Assembly (NCBI RefSeq): GCF_019704135.1
Contig: NZ_AP024355.1
Coordinates: 3,280,001 to 3,344,000, forward strand
Length of the DNA stretch: 64,000 nt
Direction of reading: 5' to 3'
Source: Desulfuromonas versatilis
GTDB lineage: Bacteria; Desulfobacterota; Desulfuromonadia; Desulfuromonadales; NIT-T3
Shown one piece after another: positions 1 to 7,138 of this stretch (the first letter of the stretch is position 1; the number at the start of each line of letters is the position of its first letter). Position numbers and translations under genes: made by a program. The notes under the pieces were generated by a model that had not been told where the DNA came from, searched no databases, and worked only from the letters and a program-made list of their open reading frames with translations.

Positions 1-660
1 GTAATAGAGCCCGACCATCAGCCCCGCCGAACCGCCCAGGGCCGGGCCGATGAGAAACACCAGCATGATCACCCGGTCGACGTTGATCCCCATCAGCTTG
101 GCCGCGCCCTGGTCGATGGCCGCGGCGCGGATGGCGGTGCCGACGCGGGTCTTCTGGGTGAACAGGTAGAGGGCGGCCATCATCACCAGCGACACCACCA
201 GGATCAGGATGCGCATCAGCGGGATGTAGACGCCGAAGATCTCGATAGTGGTGCGCGGCAGCACGTCCTGGGGGTAGACGTAGAACTTGGCGCCGTAGAT
301 CAGCATGATCGAGTTCTGCAGAAAGATCGAGGCGCCCAGCGCCGAGACCACCGCCGAGAGCCGCGGCGACTCGCGCAGCGGGCGGTAGGCGGTGCGCTCG
401 AGCAGCATGCCGACGATGGCGACCAGGCCCATGACCATCAGCGCCAGGATCGAGGCGCCGGTGAAGGGCCCGACGTGGTCGCTAAGCCCCAGCGAGGTCA
501 GCAGGGTCAGGCCGAGGTAGGCGCCCAGGGTGAACAGGTCGCCGTGGGCGAAGTTGATCAGCTTGAGCACGCCGTAGACCATGGTGTAACCCAGGGCGAT
601 GAGGGCGTAGATCCCACCCACGGCCAGTCCGTTGGTCAGCTGTTGAAAAAACTCTTCCAT
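1..660 (-). CDS. livH: Branched-chain amino acid ABC transporter permease LivH (partial, runs off left edge)
   Basis: This is the inner-membrane permease of a high-affinity Leu/Ile/Val uptake system. Only the N-terminal 220 residues are present; the frame stays open to base 1. The protein begins MEEFFQQLTNGLAVGGIYAL and continues with YTMVYGVLKLINFAHGD, the hallmark N-terminus of LivH, followed by several hydrophobic membrane segments. It lies 88 bp downstream of the livK-type binding protein on the same strand, as in liv operons. The remaining genes (livM, livG, livF) are presumably to the left. Family assignment is firm; substrate range is inferred. Confidence 0.93.
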   Translation of the reverse strand, partial: MEEFFQQLTNGLAVGGIYALIALGYTMVYGVLKLINFAHGDLFTLGAYLGLTLLTSLGLSDHVGPFTGASILALMVMGLVAIVGMLLERTAYRPLRESPRLSAVVSALGASIFLQNSIMLIYGAKFYVYPQDVLPRTTIEIFGVYIPLMRILILVVSLVMMAALYLFTQKTRVGTAIRAAAIDQGAAKLMGINVDRVIMLVFLIGPALGGSAGLMVGLYY

Positions 661-684
661 GAAACCTCGTTACCGGACAAATGG

Positions 685-717
685 CGGGGAGCGGCCGTGT
701 GGCAGGGCCGCTCCCCG
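685..717 (-). promoter_or_regulatory. Hairpin between livK and livH
   Basis: A perfect 12-bp inverted repeat (CGGGGAGCGGCC, 685-696, and GGCCGCTCCCCG, 706-717) has a 9-nt loop and no following U-tract on the minus strand. It probably stabilises the livK mRNA 3' end or attenuates read-through into the permease, giving more binding protein than permease. The role is inferred from structure and position. Confidence 0.6.
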
Positions 718-748
718 GGGTCAGGCTGAAGCAAAAGCCAGGGCAGAA

Positions 749-1873
749 TCAGGGCTGCAGGACGAACTTGCCCTCGGCGTCGACCTTGTAGACCTTGTAG
801 ACTTCGCCCACGCGGTCGCCCTTGTCGTTGAAGGTGATGGTGCCGGTCAGGCCTTGCGCGTCCTTCATCTTTTTGTGCATGTAGTCGGCCAGGTCGTCGG
901 GCTTGGTCGACTTGGCCCCTTCGATGGCGGCGGTCACCGCCAGGAAGCCGTCGCCGGCCAGCACGGCCCAGATGGAGCCGGGGGCGGCGCCGTATTTCTT
1001 CTGGTAGGCGGCGAGGAAGTCCTTGGCCTTCTGCGCGGGCAGGTCCTGGGGAACCGGCGGGCTGAGGAAGTAGAAGCCCTCGGCGGCCTTGTTGCCGGCG
1101 ATCTTGACCAGGTCGGGGTTGTTGGTGGCGTCGCCGCCGAGGAACGGCACGTTCCAGTTCATCTCCATCTTCTGGCGCAGCAGCAGGCCGGCCTCGGGGT
1201 AGTAGCCGGTGAAGAAGACCGCTTCGGGCCCGGCGGACTTCATCTTGGTGAGGATGGCGTTGTAGTCGCGCTCGCCGGGGGTCAGGGCGTCACTGAAGAC
1301 CACTTCGATCCCCTTGTCCTTGAGCAGGGCCATGGTCTCTTCGGCCAGCCCCTTGGCGTAGCTGGTGTTGTCGTGGAGCACCGCGACCTTCTTGAAGCCC
1401 ATCTTCTCCAGGGTGCCGGCGGCGACCCGTCCCTGCTCGTCGTCGCGGGGGCAGGTGCGGAAGAAGTATTTCAGCCCCTTTTCGGTCAGGCGCACGGCGG
1501 TGGAGCCGTTGGCCACCTGGGGGATCTGGAAGTCGTCATAGATGGTCTGGCTGGCCTCGGTGACCGAGGAGCCGTAGGTGCCGACCACCGCCACCACGCC
1601 CTGGGTGGCCAGGCGCTGGGCCGCCAGCGAGGCGGTGCGGGGGTCGCCGCCGTCGTCCTCGACCAGGATCTCGATCTGGTCGCCGTTGATGCCGCCCTTG
1701 TCGTTGATGTCCTTGGCGAGCAGTTCGACGATCTGCTTCATGTCCTGACCTTCACTGGCCCAGGAGCCGGTCATGGGGGCCATGAGACCGATCTTGATGG
1801 ACTTGGCCGAGGCCAGTCCGGTTCCGCCAGCCGCCATGCACAGCGCCAGCGCCAGGGTCAAAAACCGCTTCAT
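749..1873 (-). CDS. livK: Branched-chain amino acid ABC transporter substrate-binding protein (LivK/LivJ type)
   Basis: This periplasmic type I binding protein of 374 aa should deliver branched-chain amino acids to LivHM. The N-terminus MKRFLTLALALCMAAGGTGLASA is a clear signal peptide. The mature protein starts with IKIGLMAPMTGSWA and has VAVVGTYGSSVTEA in the ligand-cleft region, typical of the family. I chose ATG at 1873 because AAGGAG sits 8 nt upstream; an in-frame GTG at 1882 overlaps that Shine-Dalgarno. It is the first gene of the liv operon seen here, followed by a hairpin and livH. The exact ligand (Leu, Ile, Val or another small amide) cannot be read from sequence. Confidence 0.93.
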   Translation of the reverse strand: MKRFLTLALALCMAAGGTGLASAKSIKIGLMAPMTGSWASEGQDMKQIVELLAKDINDKGGINGDQIEILVEDDGGDPRTASLAAQRLATQGVVAVVGTYGSSVTEASQTIYDDFQIPQVANGSTAVRLTEKGLKYFFRTCPRDDEQGRVAAGTLEKMGFKKVAVLHDNTSYAKGLAEETMALLKDKGIEVVFSDALTPGERDYNAILTKMKSAGPEAVFFTGYYPEAGLLLRQKMEMNWNVPFLGGDATNNPDLVKIAGNKAAEGFYFLSPPVPQDLPAQKAKDFLAAYQKKYGAAPGSIWAVLAGDGFLAVTAAIEGAKSTKPDDLADYMHKKMKDAQGLTGTITFNDKGDRVGEVYKVYKVDAEGKFVLQP

Positions 1874-2303
1874 CGATAACACTCCTTTCGCAATCGGGGG
1901 AAATCCCCTTCAACCAGGATACGACGGGCTCTGCACCAAGCAACATGGCGCACCCGGAATTCATGGAATGCCGTCACCGTTTCTACATCCCGACCGGGGA
2001 GGAACGGGGCCGCCGCGATCGGATGGCCAAGGTTGGATGCAGGCGGAGCCGGTAAGAGGCCGAAAGGTCTGACCTTAAGGCCGTGGGCAAGTTTAATCCA
2101 ACCCGAAGCAATGATCAAACATTATTTTAAGCGAGTCAAACAGCCAGGCCGGTCTGGCGGTTCTGCGCGGTCAGTCCTTTCAGGGTTTTGGCCGGTGACA
2201 AGGCGCTTCGACGCAGGCCTGAGCAAAGCAGAGCCGAAGAGAGGCAGCGAAGCCTGCGGGCCACAGCGCCAGCATGGAGGGCCAGAATAAACCGCACGGG
2301 ACC
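1874..2303. other. Intergenic region upstream of livK
   Basis: No convincing gene is seen in 430 bp. The part nearest livK carries its ribosome-binding site and presumably its promoter. An AT-richer island (about 2108-2140) stands out from the GC-rich surroundings. A 7-bp inverted repeat (CGCAGGC 2212-2218, GCCTGCG 2252-2258) could fold into a hairpin downstream of the cytochrome gene that ends at 2304. No strong -35/-10 pair was found. Confidence 0.4.
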
Positions 2304-3098
2304 CTAGCGTTTCGGCAGCTCCGAGCAATAGGCCAGGATGTCGAGTATCTGCTGGTCCGAGAGCTGCAGGTCGGCGCGCCCGGAGGGTTTCCCGCCGCGC
2401 ATGCGCCCGGTATAGTGCATCTTGCTCGAACGTCCCCAGCGCACCCGATGCAGGGCGACCACCGGGTTGCCGGCGACCCGCCAGCCGACCCCCTGAACCC
2501 CGTCTTTGCGGCGCAGGTCAATGCCCCGGCCATCGGACCCGTGGCAGTCGGCGCAGCGCTGCTCGTACAGAGCGCGGCCTTTGGCGGCATCCCCCGCCAC
2601 CCTGCCGTCCGCGGCGATGACCTTGGAAGGGTCGATCAGCTCTTCGCGGATGAACCGCACCAGGGCCCAGACCTCCTGACGGGTCAGGTAGTCTCCGAAG
2701 GCATGCCCGGCCGGCCCCCGGGCGATGGTCTGGTACAGCTGCCCGGGAGGCAGCTCCCTGACCTGGGAGCGCCCCCGGACCCGGTGCGCCTCTCCGCCGT
2801 CGCCGGCCGACCATTGATTGCCGCTAAAGTCCCAGCCGTGACAGGATTTGCACCGGTAGGTGTTGGTGACGTGAAATTCCCCCCGCCGGGGGTAAAGCGG
2901 GTTCTGCTCGCTGAGCCGGGTATGCACTACCCGGGGCCAGTCGTCGTACAGCTGCCCCCCCAGCCCGGCATCGGCGAGTTGATAGCCGTCTATCGACGGC
3001 GGTTGCGGCATGTCGTTGGCCAGCTGCCGGTTGATGCACCCTGCGCTGAGAAACGCCAGGACGCCCGCCACTGCGAGGGAAAAGTACCTTTTTCTCAT
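2304..3098 (-). CDS. Dihaem c-type cytochrome lipoprotein
   Basis: This 264-aa exported cytochrome has a lipoprotein signal peptide (MRKRYFSLAVAGVLAFLSAGC, lipobox LSAG-C21), so it should be anchored to a membrane facing the periplasm. There are two CxxCH haem sites: CKSCH at about residue 83 and CADCHGSDGRG at about residue 182. The second looks like a class I cytochrome c domain; the first sits in a less familiar module with HGWDFSGN. A GGAGG Shine-Dalgarno lies 7 nt before the chosen ATG. It is the last gene of a four-gene minus-strand set (P-loop NTPase, ABC exporter, hydrolase), 75 bp after the hydrolase. The redox partner is unknown. Confidence 0.88.
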   Translation of the reverse strand: MRKRYFSLAVAGVLAFLSAGCINRQLANDMPQPPSIDGYQLADAGLGGQLYDDWPRVVHTRLSEQNPLYPRRGEFHVTNTYRCKSCHGWDFSGNQWSAGDGGEAHRVRGRSQVRELPPGQLYQTIARGPAGHAFGDYLTRQEVWALVRFIREELIDPSKVIAADGRVAGDAAKGRALYEQRCADCHGSDGRGIDLRRKDGVQGVGWRVAGNPVVALHRVRWGRSSKMHYTGRMRGGKPSGRADLQLSDQQILDILAYCSELPKR

Positions 3099-3173
3099 GA
3101 ACAATCCTCCGCGAATACAGTGCAGGAACACACATCGCTCGGCAGGGGGGGCAAGTCCCATTTTGCAGCGAGC

Positions 3174-4013
3174 TCAACCCCTGCGGATTTTTCCGAACAG
3201 AAAGCGGAAAACCGCCTCCCCCATCTGACCTGCGGTCATGCAGGTCATGAAGGCGTGGTCCGAGCTGGCCAGAACCTGGAAGCGAAAGGGGGTTTCCAGC
3301 CCCCTGGAACGGGCCGCCTGCTGCATGGCGGCGACCCAGTTGCGGCCACGCTCCAGGCGGTTAGCCCCCTGCTGCCGATCGAGCCGCGCCGCAGTGTTGA
3401 AATCCTCGTCGCGCTCCACGTCGAATTCTCCGACCAGCACGCAGGCGGGGATCTTGAGGCAGCGCCGGGGCTTCAGGCACAACCCGGGAAGCCTGCGGCT
3501 GGGGCGCCAGCCCCTGGGAAAGCGCCGCGCCTCGTCGGGAAAGGTGTACCAGCCCGGCGCCCCCATGGCATAGCGGGCGACCCGGCGCGGGTGGACCAGC
3601 GCGAAACGGTGCACGAACTGCCCACCGCCGGAAAACCCGAACATCCGCAGTCGGTCGGTGCGGGCTCCGCTGAGCATCCCCACCTCCTCCACCAGCCGCT
3701 CCAGGACCAGGTCCGGACGCTGCGCCCCGCTGCCCTCGACAAGCCGCTGGTAGGCGGGGAAGTCCTTTTGGCTGAACAAGGGGGCGACCAGCGGAACCGC
3801 GTAGCGTTCGGCCAGCGGGGCAAAGGCCTGGGCGTGCTCCCAGGCATTGCGCGAAATGCCGTGGACCGCCACGAAAAGCGGCCTGCCGGCGCTGCCGCCG
3901 CGGGGAAGGTAAAGGAAGTACTCGAGGCCTCCGGGCCCGGCGAGCCTGCGCTTGAACACCTGTCCGGATGGTAGTTGAAAGGAGCCAATAGCGCTTTGGG
4001 CAAGGTCAGTCAT
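3174..4013 (-). CDS. Alpha/beta-hydrolase fold protein
   Basis: This 279-aa protein has the serine-hydrolase nucleophile elbow GFSGGG (Ser at about 128) after the strand-turn RLRMFGF. An oxyanion-region motif VAVHGISRNAW lies near residue 50 and a late candidate catalytic His in SSDHAFM. No signal peptide is seen, so it is probably cytoplasmic. Its ATG overlaps the stop of the upstream ABC exporter gene (ATGA), which indicates translational coupling and a shared role. It may release or modify the exporter's cargo. The family includes esterases, depolymerase-like enzymes and peptidases, and the substrate cannot be told from sequence. Confidence 0.8.
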   Translation of the reverse strand: MTDLAQSAIGSFQLPSGQVFKRRLAGPGGLEYFLYLPRGGSAGRPLFVAVHGISRNAWEHAQAFAPLAERYAVPLVAPLFSQKDFPAYQRLVEGSGAQRPDLVLERLVEEVGMLSGARTDRLRMFGFSGGGQFVHRFALVHPRRVARYAMGAPGWYTFPDEARRFPRGWRPSRRLPGLCLKPRRCLKIPACVLVGEFDVERDEDFNTAARLDRQQGANRLERGRNWVAAMQQAARSRGLETPFRFQVLASSDHAFMTCMTAGQMGEAVFRFLFGKIRRG

Positions 4014-5776
4014 AAAAAATCCGCATCGAGTTTGCAATCGCCGCCAGCACCGGAGGGGGGCTGGCTTTCGGCGTCCTGGGGAGCGTCGGTGGAAACCGCG
4101 GCGCCCTCCCCCGACTCCCAGCGATGGCGCAGGTCCGCGGGGGGCCCGGCTTCCAGCAGCCGCCCCCCTTCCATGTACCAGAGTTCATCGGCGGCCAGGA
4201 TTCGCTCCGGGTTGCGGGTGACCATCAGGACCGTCCCCCGGTATTGAGCCAACACCCGGTCGAGGGCCGCTCCGGCGGTCAAATCGAGGTTGGCGTCCGC
4301 CTCGTCGAGCAGCAGCAGCGGCGGATCGCCCAACAGAGCCCTGGCCAGGGCAATGCGCTGACGCTGGCCAACGGAGAGATTGCTGCCCCCCTCGAGCACC
4401 CGGGTCTGGTCCCCCTCGGGCAGGTCGGCGAGCACCTGCTCGAGATCACAGAGCCGCTTGACCCTTTCCAACTCCTCGGGGGATGCCTCCGGGTAGCGGT
4501 ACAAGAGGTTCTTGACGACCTTCCCCCGCAGCAGCTGCAGCTCGCCGCTGACCAGCCCCACGGCCCTGTGCACCGAATTCAGGGAGTGTCGGCACAGATC
4601 CTGGCCATCGAGCAGGATACGCCCCCGATCCGGATCGATCAAGCGGGACGCCAGGTAGAACAGGGTGGATTTTCCGGCCCCGTTGGGGCCGGCGAGAACG
4701 ATCCGGCGGCCGGGTTCGGCCACGGCGGAAAACCCGCGGATGACCTTGTCCAGGTGGACCTTGCGAAACTCCAGGCGCCCCGGGCCGGGAACCAGGTCGG
4801 GGGCGTCCCTGAGCTCCTTGACCAGGGTGGGGGTTTTCAGAAAATCAAGGATCTTGCGCCGCGAGACCCGGGCGTTCTGGTAAAATTCGTTGACCCTCCC
4901 CAGCTCCCGGACCCCCGGCGCCAGCAGCCCGACAATGGTCAGGGCGGCAACCACCGTCCCCCCCGAGGCGCGCCCCGCCGCCACCTCCAGCCCCCCGATC
5001 AGCACCACCACCGCCCCCGCTGCGCCGGCGGCGATCTCCGCCACCGCCCGCAGCCTTCCGGCCGCCCGGGCCTTGTCGATCATCGCCCGCTTGAGCCGCC
5101 GGCTCTGGCGGGCGACGCGGCGCCGCTCGCGCTTGACCTGACCGAAGGCCTGGACCACATCGAGGCGGGCGATTTTCTCGTTGATGTTGGCGGCGATGTA
5201 GGAACGCCGGCGACGGGCCTCGAACAGGGTCCGGCGCATGGCCTCCCCAAGCCCCAGGCTGCGCCCAAGGCCGAGCCCCAGGCACAGGCCGACGGCCAGG
5301 GCCAGCGGCCAGTTGAGCACCGCCAGGGCGCCCAGGGCTACCAGGGAGGTCAGGCTGGTGACGAGGATCCGGGCCAGGCCGAGGCTGACCCAGTTGCGCA
5401 GGGCGGTCAGGTCGCCGACAAAGCGCAGCATGACCGCCCCGCTGCTGCGCCGCTGCAGGGCCCGCGGCGCCATGGAGCTGAGCGAGCGAAACAGGATCAG
5501 GCGGATATGGTGCACGTAGTCCTGCCCCATCCGCTCGGCGTCGATCCGCTCGAGCATCCGCAGCCAGGCCAGGCCCGCGGCGGCGCAGAACAGTCCCAGG
5601 CCGATCCAGGCCAACCCCTTCACCTGCACCGGGGCCCCATGAATGAGCAGCTGGTCGAAGGCCTTTCTCACCAGCAGCAGGGTGGCCACCGCGGCCAGGG
5701 ATTGCAACAGCCCGTTGGCTACCAGGCGGATGAAGCTCCGCCGCCGCCGGTCAGTGAATACGGAAGGAAGACGCAT
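4010..5776 (-). CDS. ABC exporter, fused membrane and ATPase domains, with unusual switch residues
   Basis: This is a 588-aa half-exporter (type IV fold, MsbA/MdlB-like). An N-terminal membrane domain (about 1-310) precedes an ATPase domain with Walker A GPNGAGKST (363-371), signature LSVGQ (467-471) and Walker B LLLLDEA (487-493). Two switch positions differ from the family: the Q-loop reads VGLVSGELQ where VSQ is expected (Gly411), and the H-loop reads MVTRNPERI where AHRLST is expected. The catalytic Glu of DEA is kept. The gene starts directly after the stop of the P-loop NTPase gene (TAAATG) and overlaps the hydrolase gene. Cargo is unknown; it probably works as a homodimer in the inner membrane. 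Confidence 0.87.
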   Translation of the reverse strand: MRLPSVFTDRRRRSFIRLVANGLLQSLAAVATLLLVRKAFDQLLIHGAPVQVKGLAWIGLGLFCAAAGLAWLRMLERIDAERMGQDYVHHIRLILFRSLSSMAPRALQRRSSGAVMLRFVGDLTALRNWVSLGLARILVTSLTSLVALGALAVLNWPLALAVGLCLGLGLGRSLGLGEAMRRTLFEARRRRSYIAANINEKIARLDVVQAFGQVKRERRRVARQSRRLKRAMIDKARAAGRLRAVAEIAAGAAGAVVVLIGGLEVAAGRASGGTVVAALTIVGLLAPGVRELGRVNEFYQNARVSRRKILDFLKTPTLVKELRDAPDLVPGPGRLEFRKVHLDKVIRGFSAVAEPGRRIVLAGPNGAGKSTLFYLASRLIDPDRGRILLDGQDLCRHSLNSVHRAVGLVSGELQLLRGKVVKNLLYRYPEASPEELERVKRLCDLEQVLADLPEGDQTRVLEGGSNLSVGQRQRIALARALLGDPPLLLLDEADANLDLTAGAALDRVLAQYRGTVLMVTRNPERILAADELWYMEGGRLLEAGPPADLRHRWESGEGAAVSTDAPQDAESQPPSGAGGDCKLDADFL

Positions 5777-6895
5777 TTACCCCGACAGGTTGGAAAGCGC
5801 CGCAGGTACGGCCTGGACCACCGGCGCGGACTTGAGCGCCCCCCGGCGCGCCAGGATATCCGCGATCAGTGAATGGGCAATGGAGGGGCATTGCAGCGCT
5901 TTCGAGGTCAAAGCCGGCACCCCGGTGAAGGCCTGGGCCTCACGCATCCCGAGGGGCGAGCTGGTGAACACCCCGCTGATTCCCAGCAGCGGCAGTCCCC
6001 GCCGGGCCAGCCAATCGGCACCGGCGGTGGCACCGACGGCGTCCAGGGCGGCGAACAGCACGCCGTCGAGCTTCTGGGTGAAGGCCGGCAGGGAAAGCAG
6101 CCCGGCGGTTTCCTCCTGGTAGATTCCGTCGGCGATCTCCATGACGATCACGTCCACTCCGGCGGCCTGCAGGTGGCTGATGAGCAGGTCCGCCACGCCG
6201 TCAAGTTCCTCGAAGCTGCGGCGGCAGGTCGAGGGGAGCCCGGCATCGACGATGTCCAGAACCGGCATGGCCCCGGCGTCGAGCATGCACCACAGGTCCC
6301 CCCCGGCGCCGGTCCCGGTGATCTTTACCCCACCAACCTTCAAGCCGTAGCGTACCAGGCCCCGGATCAGGAAGGCCGCCGTGGTGGTTTTTCCCGAGTT
6401 CATGGAGGTGCCGACCACCGTTAGCAGGGGGGGCCGCGGCCCGCTCATGACCCGCAAGGGCAATTTATAGTCGCCGATATTGAGCGGCCGACCCTGGGCA
6501 TCGCCGAGCAGTCCGAGGGGGGTGATCTCGGTGGGGGGCTTGACGCTGGCGTGCCTGGAGAGCATCCGCCCGGCGATGCCGCCCCCGGCCACCAGGTGGC
6601 AGGGCTTGAGGTCATCGGGCACCGCCGCCTCGAACTGGTCGGGGGCATAGCGGTAACCGTAGCAGACAACGATCTCGTCACCGAGGAACAGCTTGGATTT
6701 ACGGCCGTGGCAAAGTTCGACCCTGGGGTGCTGGCGAACCCGATCGACCCGGGCGAGGATCAGGTCGCCGGCCTTCGGTTCCAGCTTTCCCGTCACCAGG
6801 GTCGCCATCGCCTTGCGCGGCACCCTGCGCACGGCATAGGTGAACTTTGCCCGAAAAAGGCGGGACTGTTCGATTGGGGTAACGGTGGTTGCCAT
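5777..6895 (-). CDS. P-loop NTPase (SIMIBI/MobB- or DUF1611-like)
   Basis: A 372-aa soluble protein of two parts. The N-terminal ~150 residues are not a domain I recognise. A P-loop domain then begins with LLTVVGTSMNSGKTTTAAF (Walker A G162-T170), followed by LKVGGVKITGTGAGGD, which resembles the dethiobiotin synthetase/MobB class of amide- or cofactor-handling GTPases. VDVIVMEIADGIYQEET looks like a Walker B/switch region. Start at ATG 6895 is set by AAGGAGG 6 nt upstream. It heads the four-gene operon with an ABC exporter, hydrolase and dihaem lipoprotein. A biosynthetic or ligase role is possible, but no function can be assigned. Confidence 0.7.
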   Translation of the reverse strand: MATTVTPIEQSRLFRAKFTYAVRRVPRKAMATLVTGKLEPKAGDLILARVDRVRQHPRVELCHGRKSKLFLGDEIVVCYGYRYAPDQFEAAVPDDLKPCHLVAGGGIAGRMLSRHASVKPPTEITPLGLLGDAQGRPLNIGDYKLPLRVMSGPRPPLLTVVGTSMNSGKTTTAAFLIRGLVRYGLKVGGVKITGTGAGGDLWCMLDAGAMPVLDIVDAGLPSTCRRSFEELDGVADLLISHLQAAGVDVIVMEIADGIYQEETAGLLSLPAFTQKLDGVLFAALDAVGATAGADWLARRGLPLLGISGVFTSSPLGMREAQAFTGVPALTSKALQCPSIAHSLIADILARRGALKSAPVVQAVPAALSNLSG

Positions 6896-6993
6896 GAATA
6901 CCCTCCTTTGCGAAACTGGCCCCGGCGCGGGAAAAATACTGCCCAGGGGGAGGTCCTCCCCGCAGGCGGTGCCGAATGAAATCGGAATGGGAA

Positions 6994-7015
6994 TTTGCAA
7001 GTAGTGTACTGCAAA
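6994..7015. promoter_or_regulatory. Candidate operator upstream of the P-loop NTPase operon
   Basis: A 6-bp inverted repeat, TTTGCA-N10-TGCAAA, lies about 100 bp before the operon's first ATG. On the minus strand a possible -35/-10 pair (TTGCCC, 16 bp, TAACCT) lies just upstream of it. The spacing fits a dimeric repressor site. The binding protein is unknown. Confidence 0.4.
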
Positions 7016-7065
7016 AGGTTATTTTTTCCAGTCGCCAGGGCAAGGCACGCCTTGTCCCCCGGCAG

Positions 7066-7107
7066 GAAAAAAACAGAGGCCGCCCCCGTAAATTTCGGGG
7101 CGGCCTC
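7066..7107 (-). terminator. Intrinsic terminator of the Glu/Asp-type transporter operon
   Basis: A perfect 11-bp stem (7076-7086 GAGGCCGCCCC with 7097-7107 GGGGCGGCCTC) is followed on the minus strand by a T-rich tract (A-run at 7066-7073 on the plus strand). It lies 31 bp after the permease stop codon. Confidence 0.9.
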
Positions 7108-7138
7108 AGAAAAGCGGAAAAGCGGCAGCGCGGAACCC

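Noticed and set aside
1905-1960. Sigma-54 promoter upstream of livK (GGTGCGCCATGTTGCT on the minus strand)
   Set aside because: The spacing between the GG and GC pairs is 11 bp rather than the required 10, and the -24 box is poor.
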